Shown one piece after another: positions 44,991-54,406 of a DNA stretch of 64,000 nucleotides (the first letter of the stretch is position 1; each line of letters begins with the position of its first letter). The position numbers and the translations under genes were made by a program. The notes beneath the pieces are model-generated. The model was not told where the DNA came from, made no database searches, and saw only the letters and a program-made list of their open reading frames with translations. Location of the stretch: the NCBI GenBank assembly GCA_003003925.1, contig PVWP01000012.1, positions 1-64,000 of the forward strand. Direction: 5' to 3'. The DNA comes from Aphanothece cf. minutissima CCALA 015 (GTDB lineage Bacteria > Cyanobacteriota > Cyanobacteriia > PCC-6307 > Cyanobiaceae).

Positions 44991-45010
44991 ACAAGAACGC
45001 ACCGGCTTGT
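44991..45010. promoter_or_regulatory. Candidate HxlR operator
   Basis: ACAAG, ten bases, CTTGT: a dyad between the divergent OYE and HxlR genes, 31 bases before the HxlR start. Spacing of half-sites by about one and a half turns suits a dimeric winged-helix regulator. Confidence 0.4.
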
Positions 45011-45040
45011 GCCTGGGGCACCCACCGGTAACCGAGACCC

Positions 45041-45397
45041 GTGACGGCCTCCCTTTCCGATCCCGAATCCTCCGGTGGCTCCGAGCTCTGCCCGGCCGAG
45101 CTGGCCCTGCGGGTGATGCGCGGCCGCTGGAAGCTGCTGATCCTCTGCCGGCTCCGCGAGGGTCCCCAGCGGTTCTCGGCCCTGCAGCGGGCCCTGACGG
45201 GGGTGAGTCACAAGGTGCTGACCGCCCAGCTGCGGGAGCTGGAGGCCGATGCCGTCGTCTGCCGGCACGTCTTCGGTGAGGTGCCGCCGCGGGTGGAGTA
45301 CGACCTCAGCGAGCGGGGTCGGGCGCTGCTGCCCGTGCTGGAAGGTCTGCACGCCTGGGGAGCGGCAGCCCCACCAGCGGTGGAAGCTGGGGAATGA
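45041..45397 (+). CDS. HxlR-family transcriptional regulator
   Basis: 118 residues: Cys17 in SELCPAELALRVMRGRWKLLILCRL, recognition region ALTGVSHKVLTAQLRELEAD, wing VFGEVPPRVEYDLSERGRALLPVL. The Cys just before the first helix is typical of redox/electrophile-sensing members (YodB, QorR), which are repressors released by quinones or diamide. It is divergent from the OYE operon. The start is GTG at 45041. Its 3' end overlaps the BcsA-like gene tail by 92 bases in opposite direction. Confidence 0.9.
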   Translation: MTASLSDPESSGGSELCPAELALRVMRGRWKLLILCRLREGPQRFSALQRALTGVSHKVLTAQLRELEADAVVCRHVFGEVPPRVEYDLSERGRALLPVLEGLHAWGAAAPPAVEAGE

Positions 45398-47309
45398 GAC
45401 TGCGGCGGAACCAGCTCTCCGGTGCCACCCGCTGCAGGGTGCGCAGCAGGACAAGGGGCAGGGTGCGGAGCTCGAAGGGGGCCCGCAGGGTGGGCCAGAG
45501 TCCCTCGCGTCGGTAGATAAGAGTGTCCAGCTCATCCCGCTGCGACGGGGTGAGCGGTCCCCAGACCCCGCCGATGGCACCCGATTCCAGGGCCATCGCC
45601 AGAAACGGCAGCGCCACACCGGGCACCAGACCCTCCAGGCTGAGGCTGTCGGCCGCCTGCAGCGTCGGCCCATCCTCTGCCCGCTCCAGGCCGAGTTCGG
45701 CGCCCGTGGCGCTGACGGCCCGCAGGCGCCCGTGCACGATCCCGCCGCGGTGAAGGAGCCGCACCGGCACCGACAGGGCGAACCAGGGAACCCCATCCCG
45801 GTGGGGCCGATCCCAGCAGCTCCGGATCGCCAGCAGCAGCAGCAGGCCGTTGAGCAGGCTCCAGCCCAGCACCACCCCGACCGTGGCGGCCGAGACCGGC
45901 AGCACCCCCTGCTGGCCGGCCAGCAGCGGCAGCCGACCCGGCGCCAGGTTCCAGAGCGCCACGAGCTGCAGCGCCAGCAGCACCAGCAGCGGCAGCAGCA
46001 GGCCCGGATCCGGGCCGGAGGCCCCCCGGCCGACCACCGCCTTCGGGGTGACCCGGAAGCGCCGCGGCCGGCCCAGGGCCGTGGCGACCACGGCGGCACA
46101 GATCGGCACCAGGAAGATCCACCGGTACAGCTCCGGCAGGATCGCGGCGCGGGCGTGGCCGCTCAGCCAGCGGGTGAGCAGCAGCTGGCTGCAAACGAAC
46201 GGCATGGCGACCGTGAGCAGGGCATCGCCGCTGAAGAGGATCGGGGCGACGCCGAGCAGGCCCAGGCTGAGCGGCGTGCAGAGCAGCACCAGCTGGGCCG
46301 GGAAGGTGAACCAGTGCAGGATGCCTTCGCTGTAGGCCAGTCGCTGCAGGGGGCTGAGCCCGGGGATCCGCAGCGGATCGGCGCCCGTGCGCAGGGTCTG
46401 CAGGGAGCCGCTGCCCCAGCGGCAGCGCTGCCGCGCCATGGCCGTGGCCGTGAAGGGGGCCAGACCGGCGCTCAGCTTCTCGGAGAGGTAATGGTTGCGG
46501 TAACCGGCGGCGGTGATCCGAATGCCGGTGGCCAGGTCCTCCGACGGGGTGGCCGTCTCGAAACCGCCCACCCGATCGAGCGCCTCACGCCGCATCACGA
46601 AGGAGGTGCCGGCGCAGACCACGGCATTGAGGTTCTGGCGGGTGGGCTGGATCCAGCGGTAGAAGCTTTCCTCGTCCGGCAGCAGCCAGCGCTCCAGGCG
46701 CAGGTTGCGCATCACCGGATCGGCGTTCATGTAGCTCTGGGGCGTCTGCACGAAACCCACGGCCGGGTCGGCGAACAGGCCGACCGTGCGGCGCAGGAAG
46801 GGTTGCAGGGGCACGACGTCGGCGTCGAAGACCGCCACCAGCTCCCCCTTGCAGAGGCGCAGTGCGTGGTTGAGGTTGCCGGCCTTGGCATGGGCGTGCT
46901 CCCGGCGGGCGACATAGCGGCAGCCGAGGCGATCGCAGAGTTCCGCCAGCTCGGGCCGGTCGCTGTCGTCGAGCAGCCAGACCGTGTGGCTGGGGTAGTC
47001 CATCGCCAGGCAGCCCCGCAGGCAGCGCTCCACCAGATCGGCCGGTTCGCCGCAGCTGGGCACCAGCACGTCGACGGACGGGGCAGGTGTGGGGATCGGA
47101 CCGGCGGCGGGCGCCGGCCGTTTGGGCAGGAGCGTGAACCAGAGCTGCAGAAAGAACCCGGCCAGCAGGACCAGTTCCGCCGCCAGGGTCAGCAGGCTCA
47201 GGCTGGCGGCCAGCGGGGTGGCCAGGTTGAGGCTGGCGGTGAAGCGCCAGGCCAGGTAGCGGGCCCCCAGCAGTGTCAGCAGCAGCACGGCCCAGGGCAG
47301 GCGTGTCAT
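45306..47309 (-). CDS. Cellulose-synthase-like family 2 glycosyltransferase
   Basis: 667 residues with about eight membrane segments and a BcsA-type catalytic domain: CGEPADLVERC, LLDDSDRP, the UDP-sugar DxD as VFDADVVPL, the acceptor SED (ETATPSEDLATGIR) and RQRCRWGSGSLQTLR (QxxRW). A PilZ-like region near the C-terminus (SVPVRLLHRGGIVHGRLRAV) may bind c-di-GMP, but its RxxxR motif is not clear. It would polymerise and export a polysaccharide. No bcsB or bcsZ is beside it. The last 92 bases overlap the HxlR gene antisense. Confidence 0.85.
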   Translation of the reverse strand: MTRLPWAVLLLTLLGARYLAWRFTASLNLATPLAASLSLLTLAAELVLLAGFFLQLWFTLLPKRPAPAAGPIPTPAPSVDVLVPSCGEPADLVERCLRGCLAMDYPSHTVWLLDDSDRPELAELCDRLGCRYVARREHAHAKAGNLNHALRLCKGELVAVFDADVVPLQPFLRRTVGLFADPAVGFVQTPQSYMNADPVMRNLRLERWLLPDEESFYRWIQPTRQNLNAVVCAGTSFVMRREALDRVGGFETATPSEDLATGIRITAAGYRNHYLSEKLSAGLAPFTATAMARQRCRWGSGSLQTLRTGADPLRIPGLSPLQRLAYSEGILHWFTFPAQLVLLCTPLSLGLLGVAPILFSGDALLTVAMPFVCSQLLLTRWLSGHARAAILPELYRWIFLVPICAAVVATALGRPRRFRVTPKAVVGRGASGPDPGLLLPLLVLLALQLVALWNLAPGRLPLLAGQQGVLPVSAATVGVVLGWSLLNGLLLLLAIRSCWDRPHRDGVPWFALSVPVRLLHRGGIVHGRLRAVSATGAELGLERAEDGPTLQAADSLSLEGLVPGVALPFLAMALESGAIGGVWGPLTPSQRDELDTLIYRREGLWPTLRAPFELRTLPLVLLRTLQRVAPESWFRRSLIPQLPPLVGLPLPRRADLPARAAAPDPAR

Positions 47310-47938
47310 CGACCCTGACCAATTGTTAAGACAACCTAGGCGGTTGAACCGGGCCGGCGGGATCCGGCCGCCCGACTGGCGATGGCCCATGAAAAAGCCC
47401 GGCGTCCAGGATCGCCGGGCTTGGGGCGGAACGAAGCTGTTCCAGCACTATCACTGATGATTGACGATCAGATGAAGGGTCTGACGAGCTGTTCAGAAGG
47501 GCTGACGATCGGGTCCTTGGGGACCGTGGATGGGTGATGGGGGGGAGCCGAGGATGCTCCTCCGCCATGGGCGCGCCATCAATGGGAGGTCAGCGGGGCT
47601 GGGGATCCATCGGAGTCCCCGGGGGTGGGTTTCGGAGTCGGAGCTGCGGAGGGAGGCACCTGGGGCCGAGGCATCCAGGGGCCGGTTTCCATGAACCCGT
47701 GGGCACCTGAACGATGCATCGGGTGATCGGTGAACGACCGGGAAACCGTTGATGGGAACAAGACTGTTGGAGCAGGGGCCTGCCGTCAGCACACTCCTGA
47801 CATCTGACCGGGTGGGGTGTCATCCATCGCTGGAGCCTCCTGGTTTCTGAACTCACTTTCACCCCTCCCCGCCGCCCTGGCCATAGGCAATCGTGCCGGT
47901 CTTCGCCCCTGCGGGGGGCGGGCCAGCTCCCGGCGCCC
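47310..47938. other. 629-bp stretch without a convincing gene
   Basis: No open frame here has a protein-like composition. Three imperfect 20-21 base repeats beginning TGACGA occur at 47462, 47482 and 47503. A terminator hairpin for minus-strand transcription sits at 47392-47421, far from the nearest upstream minus-strand stop (47939), so an untranslated transcript or small RNA may end there. Confidence 0.4.
47392..47421 (-). terminator. Minus-strand terminator in the gene-free stretch
   Basis: On the minus strand AGCCCGGCG, loop ATCCTGGA, CGCCGGGCT, followed by five T in all (the stem's final T plus four more). A 9-base perfect stem. It lies 518 bases beyond the GlnT-like gene stop and upstream of the BcsA-like start. 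Confidence 0.75.
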
Positions 47939-49186
47939 TCACTCGTCGTTGCGCTGGGCCACCAGGGCTTCATAGGCGGTGCAGAACGGCTCCCCCAGGG
48001 CGTCCCGCAGGGGCGCGTCGTGGCGGAAGGCCTCGAGGGCATCGGCGTGACAGGTGGGCAGGGAGGTCGCCCCCGCCGGCGACTCCACGTAGGTGTTCAC
48101 GTCGCTGCGGGCCCCGGGATTGAGCTGCCGTTCCATGCCGTCCAGGCCCGCCGCCAGCACCGCCGCCTGGAGCAGGTAGGGGTTGGCGGCGCCGTCGCCG
48201 AGCCGCAGCTCGATCCGCTGGTCGTCGGGGATGCGGACCATGTGGGTGCGGTTGTTGCCGCCGTAGCTGATCCAGGAGGGGGACCAGGTGGCGCCGGAAC
48301 TGGTGACGGACCGGGCCAGCCGCCGGTAGCTGCCGGCCACCGGATTGGTGAGGGCGCACAGGGCCGGCGCATGGGCCAGCAGACCGGCCAGAAAGCGGTA
48401 GGCGATCTCCGACAGGCCCTTCTCCCCGGCCGGGTCGTGGAACACGTTGCGCCCCCCCTCGTCCCAGAGGGAGGCATGCAGATGGGCCCCGTTGCCGGTG
48501 AGGGCCGGAATCGGCTTGGGCTGGAAGCTCACCCGCACCCCATGGCGTTCCGCCAGGGCGGCCGCCATGACCCGGAAGAAGGCATGGCGGTCGGCGGTCA
48601 GCAGCGATTCGGCATAGGTCCAGTTGAGCTCGAACTGGCCGTTGGCGTCCTCGTGATCGGCCTGGTACGGGCCCCAGCCGAGGCTCTCCATGCCGTCCAG
48701 CAGTTCGCTGATCAGCGGGTAGTGGCGCATCAGGGCCAGTTGGTCGTAGCAGGGCTTGGACTGCCGGTCGAGGCCATCGGCGATGGCGTCCCGTTCCGGG
48801 TCCATCAGGAAGAACTCCGCCTCCACGCCGCTGCGGAACTGCAGGCCCAGGGCCGCTGCCCGGGCGATCTGGCGCTGGAGCACCCGGCGGGGCGACTGCT
48901 CCAGCACCTGGCCCTCCACCTGCAGATCGGTGGCCACCCAGGCCACGTCCGGCTGCCAGGGGAGCACCATCAGGCTGCTGGGATCGGGGATCGCCAGCAC
49001 GTCCGGATCGGCCGGGGTCATGTCCAGCCAGGCGGCGAAACCGGCGAAGCCGGCGCCGGATCGGGCCAGTTCGGCCGCCGCGGCCGCCGGCACCAGCTTG
49101 GCCCGCTGCACCCCGAACAGGTCGCAGAAGGAGAAGAGGAAGTGGCGGATGCCATGGGTGGCGGCGAAGCGGGCCAGATCGGTCAT
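47939..49186 (-). CDS. GlnT-like glutamine synthetase homologue, copy 1
   Basis: 415 residues of the glutamine-synthetase superfamily: HFLFSFCDLFGVQRAKLVP (beta-grasp N-domain), SGVEAEFFLMDPE, HEDANGQFELNW, GNGAHLHASLWDEGG, NRTHMVRIPDDQRIELRLGDG. This is the form annotated as type III glutamate-ammonia ligase/GlnT, which includes gamma-glutamylamide-forming ligases for amines. Substrate uncertain. It follows the alpha/beta hydrolase gene by 75 bases. A related copy at 56.3 kb is in the guanidine operon. Confidence 0.85.
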   Translation of the reverse strand: MTDLARFAATHGIRHFLFSFCDLFGVQRAKLVPAAAAAELARSGAGFAGFAAWLDMTPADPDVLAIPDPSSLMVLPWQPDVAWVATDLQVEGQVLEQSPRRVLQRQIARAAALGLQFRSGVEAEFFLMDPERDAIADGLDRQSKPCYDQLALMRHYPLISELLDGMESLGWGPYQADHEDANGQFELNWTYAESLLTADRHAFFRVMAAALAERHGVRVSFQPKPIPALTGNGAHLHASLWDEGGRNVFHDPAGEKGLSEIAYRFLAGLLAHAPALCALTNPVAGSYRRLARSVTSSGATWSPSWISYGGNNRTHMVRIPDDQRIELRLGDGAANPYLLQAAVLAAGLDGMERQLNPGARSDVNTYVESPAGATSLPTCHADALEAFRHDAPLRDALGEPFCTAYEALVAQRNDE

Positions 49187-49261
49187 CGGGAGGTGTGGGG
49201 GGGCGGGTGTGGGGCGGTGAGGGTGGTGGCTGGCCGGAGGCGGTCCGTCGCTGCAGGGCCG

Positions 49262-50353
<1,092 letters not shown>

Positions 50354-50364
50354 GGGAGTGGGAT

Positions 50365-51360
50365 TCAGGGGAGGGCCAGACGGGCGGGATCGCGCAGGAA
50401 GTCGCGGTGCACCGACAGATAGCCCTGGCCTGTGTGCACCTCGTGGGGGGCCAGATGGCGATGGGCCTCGGCGAGGGCGTGGAAGGGTACCGAGGGGTAG
50501 AGGTGGTGCTCGACGTGGAAGGGCATCTCCCACATCAGCCAGCGCAGGGGAGGAAGGGTCCGGGTGGTGCGGGTGTTGCTGAGGCCGTTGCTGTCGGTGC
50601 TGCAGCCCCCGTGCTCGGCCATCAGCACGAAGCGCAGCAGGGGCTGGCCGACGGCCAGGGGCAGCAGCCAGTACCAGAACAGGGCGCCGTTGCCCTGCCA
50701 GAAGGAGGCGGCGAGCAGGGCGGCGTAGACGGCGACCTGGAGCCGGATCGAGCGGGTGACGGCCGCGGCCGCCTCGGCGGGGATGTAGGGCCTGCCGCCG
50801 AAGTCACCGCGCAGGCCGGCGGTGTGGCCCCGCAGCTTGCCGATCCACCAGGGAATCCCGCTGAGCTCCAGCAGATAGGCGGCCAGGGTGCTGGGGGGGG
50901 CCTCCTCCAGCTCCGGATCGAGGCCCGGCTGGTGGGTGAAGCGATGGTGCCACTGGTGGTAGCGGCGGTAGTAGTCGGCGTTGTAGAAGCTCAGCAGTCC
51001 GGCCCACCAGGCCACGGTGTCGTTGAGGCCCTTGCCGGCGAAGGCGGTGCGGTGGCCGCACTCGTGCATGGCGCAGAAGCCGAAGGCCAGGCCCCAGCCC
51101 AGCAGCAGCAGGCCCGTCAGACGCAGGGCCCAGAACCCAGCGCCGGGAAGGGCCTGCGGCCAGGGCCATCCCCAGAGCAGGGCCCCGAGCCCCAGCACCG
51201 CGAGGTGGAAGGTCAGCCGGCGCCAGCCGGGTCCGTCTCGACGCTCGTTGAGGCGCTGCAGCAGCGGAGCGGACAGCAGCGGCTCGGCGGCGCCCGGGCC
51301 GGCCGCCGGTGGCGCGGAGGGTGGGGAGGCGGTCACGAAGGTCGCCGTCGGCCGGCGCAT
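50365..51360 (-). CDS. Membrane fatty acid desaturase/hydroxylase-type protein
   Basis: 331 residues with hydrophobic segments and the three His boxes: HECGHRTAF, HQWHHRFTH and HVEHHLYPSVPF. These bind the diiron centre of membrane desaturases. The HxxxH-HxxHH-HxxHH set is shared by acyl desaturases and carotenoid hydroxylases; the length and H(V/E)EHH box resemble cyanobacterial beta-carotene hydroxylase/desaturase (CrtR-type). The substrate cannot be settled. It is divergent from the TIM-barrel gene. Confidence 0.82.
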   Translation of the reverse strand: MRRPTATFVTASPPSAPPAAGPGAAEPLLSAPLLQRLNERRDGPGWRRLTFHLAVLGLGALLWGWPWPQALPGAGFWALRLTGLLLLGWGLAFGFCAMHECGHRTAFAGKGLNDTVAWWAGLLSFYNADYYRRYHQWHHRFTHQPGLDPELEEAPPSTLAAYLLELSGIPWWIGKLRGHTAGLRGDFGGRPYIPAEAAAAVTRSIRLQVAVYAALLAASFWQGNGALFWYWLLPLAVGQPLLRFVLMAEHGGCSTDSNGLSNTRTTRTLPPLRWLMWEMPFHVEHHLYPSVPFHALAEAHRHLAPHEVHTGQGYLSVHRDFLRDPARLALP

Positions 51361-51504
51361 GGGAGATGTCGTGTGTCCACTGTCCCGCCCGGGGTCGGCC
51401 GCACACCGTTCGTCACGAACACTTGCTCCGGGTGGGGCGGTGGGAATGGTTACCGGGCGCCGGCCGGCGGCAGGGAAGAGTGGGCCCCGCGTCGTGCCCC
51501 TCCA

Positions 51505-52362
51505 GTGCCTTCCCTGCTGTTCTTCTCCCTCTGGGGCTTCGAGGGCCCCCTGGCCACCGCCCTGGAGACGGCCGAGCGGGGGGGCTTCGACGGGCTGGAG
51601 CTGAACATCCTCCATCCATCCCTGGTCAGCGACCCGGCCGGACCCGCCCGCCTGCTGGGGTCCGGCAGACCCCTGGTGCTGGAGGTGGTCACCGGCGGCG
51701 GCTACGTGCCGGAGCTGGCCGTCACGCCGGCGCAGCACCTGGCGGAACTGGACGACCAGCTCCGCCGCTGCGCCGCGCTTCGCCCCCACCGGGTGACCGT
51801 GCTCACCGGCAGCGATGCCTGGCCCCTGGAGCGGCAACAGGCCTTCCTGGCCGAGGCCCAGACGCTGGCGGCGACCAGTGGCCTGGCGGTGAGCTTCGAG
51901 ACCCACCGTTCCCGCTGCCTGGGGATGCCCTGGACGATCGCGCCGCTGCTCGAGGCCGTGCCGGGTCTGCGGCTTACGGCCGACCTGAGCCACTGGTGCG
52001 TCGTGGCGGAACGGCTGATGACCCCGGATCTGGCGCCGGTGCGGTTGATGGCCGACCGGGTCGACCACATCCATGCCCGGGTGGGCCATGCCCAGGGTCC
52101 CCAGGTGTCCCATCCCTTCGCCCCGGAGCATGCGGAGGCACTCGCGGCCCACCGGGCCTGCTGGCGCCTGTTCACCGAAAGGGCGCTCCAGCGTGGTGCT
52201 GCGCCGCCCAGCTTCACCCCCGAGTTCGGACCGGACGGCTACATGCCCACCCTCCCGTTCACCGACCGTCCGGTGGCCGACCTGCTGACGATCAACGTGG
52301 CGATGGCGCAGTGGTTGCGTAGCCAGCTGTTAGCCGGAAACAGCGATAAGCTGTGTTCATAG
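51505..52362 (+). CDS. Sugar-phosphate isomerase/epimerase-like TIM barrel
   Basis: 285 residues of the xylose-isomerase-like barrel: FFSLWGFEGPLATALETAERGG, DGLELNILHP, VSFETHRSRCLGMPW, LTADLSHWCVV and DHIHARVGHAQGPQV. Glu, Asp and His at these sites could bind a divalent metal. Substrate unknown. The start is GTG 51505, since no ATG precedes the first strand. A small gene follows 16 bases downstream; the TAG stop lies inside a palindrome. Confidence 0.78.
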   Translation: MPSLLFFSLWGFEGPLATALETAERGGFDGLELNILHPSLVSDPAGPARLLGSGRPLVLEVVTGGGYVPELAVTPAQHLAELDDQLRRCAALRPHRVTVLTGSDAWPLERQQAFLAEAQTLAATSGLAVSFETHRSRCLGMPWTIAPLLEAVPGLRLTADLSHWCVVAERLMTPDLAPVRLMADRVDHIHARVGHAQGPQVSHPFAPEHAEALAAHRACWRLFTERALQRGAAPPSFTPEFGPDGYMPTLPFTDRPVADLLTINVAMAQWLRSQLLAGNSDKLCS

Positions 52363-52368
52363 TGAACA
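52354..52368. promoter_or_regulatory. Palindrome TGTTCA-TAG-TGAACA
   Basis: Perfect 6-base arms with a 3-base centre, at the stop of the TIM-barrel gene and 11 bases before the small downstream gene. It looks like a dimeric regulator site for the downstream gene. Confidence 0.45.
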
Positions 52369-52378
52369 GAGTGACGTC

Positions 52379-52597
52379 ATGATGAACGTGATCGACGCCC
52401 CGACCGCCTCACCGTCGGCCAGCCGCTCCAGCGATGGGTCCGATCCCCGCCGGGCCGCCCTGGTCGCTTCCCTGCGGGCCCGCTACGCCATCGCCGAGCA
52501 GCGCCAGGACGCCGATGCCAAGCGCGCCCTGTTCAAGGAGGCGGCTTACCTGGGCATCCGCCCCGACGCGTACCAGGGCTCCAGCAGCGCCGCGTAG
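52379..52597 (+). CDS. Small hypothetical protein
   Basis: 72 residues, with a disordered Ser/Ala-rich start and a charged helical hairpin (RRAALVASLRARYAIAEQRQDADAKRALFKEAAYLGIRPDAY). I do not recognise it, though the last part resembles short picocyanobacterial proteins. Its 3' end overlaps the Rieske gene by 52 bases in the opposite direction. A palindrome lies just upstream. Confidence 0.55.
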   Translation: MMNVIDAPTASPSASRSSDGSDPRRAALVASLRARYAIAEQRQDADAKRALFKEAAYLGIRPDAYQGSSSAA

Positions 52598-53595
52598 ATC
52601 GCCTGCTGGTGCAGGATCCGGGCCTCCAGCCTGTGCGGCGGGCCGGTGCGGAAGCCCTCCCTGTAGCCGCGCTGGGCCGATTCCACCAGGGCCCGGTCCT
52701 CGGCCAGGAAATGGACCATCTCCGCCATCAGTGCCTCCCCTTCGTCCTGGCGTGAGGCGGGCCCCAGCAGCCACACCTGCATGTGGCAGGTGTCCAGCGT
52801 CTCGGGCAGGAACTGGATCATCGCCAGCCGTCCGTCGGGCCACAGCAGCAGGTGGTTCCAAGGCGGCAGGCCGAAGGTGAGAAACGCACCGTCCCCCTCG
52901 GGTGAGGGGGTGGCCAGCACGTTGGCCCAGGTGCCGAAGCGATGGCGGTAGTCGCGCACCGGGCCCTGGAGCCGATGCAGGGTGGTGGGATGGGCGATGG
53001 CGACGTGGTAGTCGTCGAGGGTGTTGTCGTGGGCGATCTTCCAGTTGCAGGCAAGCCCCCGTTCGTGGAAGGCCAGGGGCACCAGGGTTCGGGCGAGGGC
53101 GTCGGGGGCTTCCTGCAGCGGCAGATCCAGCTGGTCGTCGATGGGGATCGGCTCGGCCCCCAGGGCCACCCAGATCAGGGAGGCCCGCACCTGGCAGTCG
53201 AGGGCCTCCAGCGGCCAGGCGCCGCGCTCGAACGGGTCGACGAACTCCCCTTCCCTGGCGGCCGCCAGCAGCGTTCCGCCCAGGTCGTAGGTCCAGCCGT
53301 GGTACGGGCAGACCAGCCGGCGGCAGGCCACGCTGCCTTCCGCCGGCTCGTGGAAGGCCACGGCCCGGTGGGGACAGCGGTTGCGGAAGGCCCGCACGGC
53401 CCCATCACGGCCGTGGCAGAGCAGTACGGGAAGCCCCAGCAGCTCCAGCGCCCGCACATGCCCCGGCGGCAGATCGGCGGCGGCGGCGACGGGGTGCCAG
53501 AAGCGGGTGGCGTAGTGCTCGCGCTCGAGGGCGGCGACGGCCGGGGAGCCGTAGAGATCCGGCGGCAGAAAGGCGGCCCGGGTGGCGGTGTCCAT
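52546..53595 (-). CDS. Rieske non-haem iron oxygenase at the end of the guanidine operon
   Basis: 349 residues: Rieske cluster ligands in FRNRCPHRAVAFHE and RLVCPYHGWTYD (CxH...CxxH), and a catalytic-domain iron site in NWKIAHDNTLDDYHVAIAHP (two His plus Asp). The oxygenase family includes N-demethylases and choline/glycine-betaine-type enzymes. It is the last gene of the run with gdmH, separated from the ABC ATPase by 34 bases, and no reductase gene is adjacent (ferredoxin may serve). An N-dealkylase making guanidine from alkylguanidines is an attractive but unproved idea. Confidence 0.88.
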   Translation of the reverse strand: MDTATRAAFLPPDLYGSPAVAALEREHYATRFWHPVAAAADLPPGHVRALELLGLPVLLCHGRDGAVRAFRNRCPHRAVAFHEPAEGSVACRRLVCPYHGWTYDLGGTLLAAAREGEFVDPFERGAWPLEALDCQVRASLIWVALGAEPIPIDDQLDLPLQEAPDALARTLVPLAFHERGLACNWKIAHDNTLDDYHVAIAHPTTLHRLQGPVRDYRHRFGTWANVLATPSPEGDGAFLTFGLPPWNHLLLWPDGRLAMIQFLPETLDTCHMQVWLLGPASRQDEGEALMAEMVHFLAEDRALVESAQRGYREGFRTGPPHRLEARILHQQAIYAALLEPWYASGRMPR

Positions 53596-53629
53596 GGAAC
53601 GGTGGGTCAGGACGGGTCGGACGGAACGC

Positions 53630-54406
53630 TCAGAGCAGGGAACCATCCAGGCTGCGCAGGCGGCTGGCCAGTTCCTCCCGCAGCTCCAGGAAGGGCTGGG
53701 ACACGCGCAGGTGGCGCAGGTCGGAGCGATCCAGACGGACATCGACGCTGTGGACGATCCGGCCGGGCCGCGGCGCCATGATGTGAACGGTGCCGGCCAG
53801 CAGCAGCGCCTCCTCGATGTCGTGGGTGATCAGCAGCGCGGTGAGTCCGGTGCGCTTCCAGAGGTCGTGGAGGAATTCCTGCATCGATTCGCGGATCTGC
53901 AGATCCAGCGCCCCGAACGGTTCGTCCAGCAGCAGCACCTTGGGCTCTGTCGCCAGGGCCCTGGCGATGGCCACCCGTTGCTGCATGCCCCCCGAGAGTT
54001 CCCGGGGCAGCAGCCGGGCCGCGTCCGCCAGCCCGACCACGTCGAGGAAGTAGGCGGTCCGCTCGCGGATCTCCGCCTTGTCCCGTCCCCGGAGCGACAG
54101 GCCGAAGGCCACGTTCTGCGCCGCCGTGAGCCAGGGGTAGAGGCTGTACTTCTGGAACACCATGCCCCGGTCGGAGCCGGGGCGCCGGACCGGCACGCCA
54201 TCCAGCTGAATGGTGCCTTCGCTGGGCCGCTCCAGACCGGCGATCAGCCGCATCACGGTGGACTTGCCGGAGCCGGAACTGCCGACCAGGGCCATGAACT
54301 GACCCGAGACCAGTTCGAAGCTGATGTTCTCGAGAACGAGCTTGCGATCCCGCCCCTCGCCGAAACTCTTGGAGACCTGGGAAACCTGGAGATGCATGGG
54401 GTTCAA
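53630..54406 (-). CDS. ABC transporter ATPase of the guanidine operon
   Basis: 258 residues: Walker A GSSGSGKSTVMRLI, Q-loop in MVFQKYSLYPWLT, signature ELSGGMQQRVAIARAL, Walker B VLLLDEPFGALD and the switch His in LLITHDIEEAL. It belongs to the nitrate/taurine/aliphatic-amine subclass (SsuB/TauB). Its start overlaps the permease stop by 4 bases. In Synechocystis the matching set (sll1080-1082) follows gdmH, so guanidine or a related cation is the likely substrate. Confidence 0.93.
   Translation of the reverse strand: MNPMHLQVSQVSKSFGEGRDRKLVLENISFELVSGQFMALVGSSGSGKSTVMRLIAGLERPSEGTIQLDGVPVRRPGSDRGMVFQKYSLYPWLTAAQNVAFGLSLRGRDKAEIRERTAYFLDVVGLADAARLLPRELSGGMQQRVAIARALATEPKVLLLDEPFGALDLQIRESMQEFLHDLWKRTGLTALLITHDIEEALLLAGTVHIMAPRPGRIVHSVDVRLDRSDLRHLRVSQPFLELREELASRLRSLDGSLL

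Noticed and set aside
47322..47336. Pho-box-like TTAAGACAACC before the BcsA-like gene
   Set aside because: Only one imperfect half-site and no second copy at the 11-base period.
47493..47792. 99-codon minus-strand frame in the gene-free stretch
   Set aside because: Rich in Pro, Ser and Arg with no regular secondary-structure pattern or ribosome site; no support as a gene.
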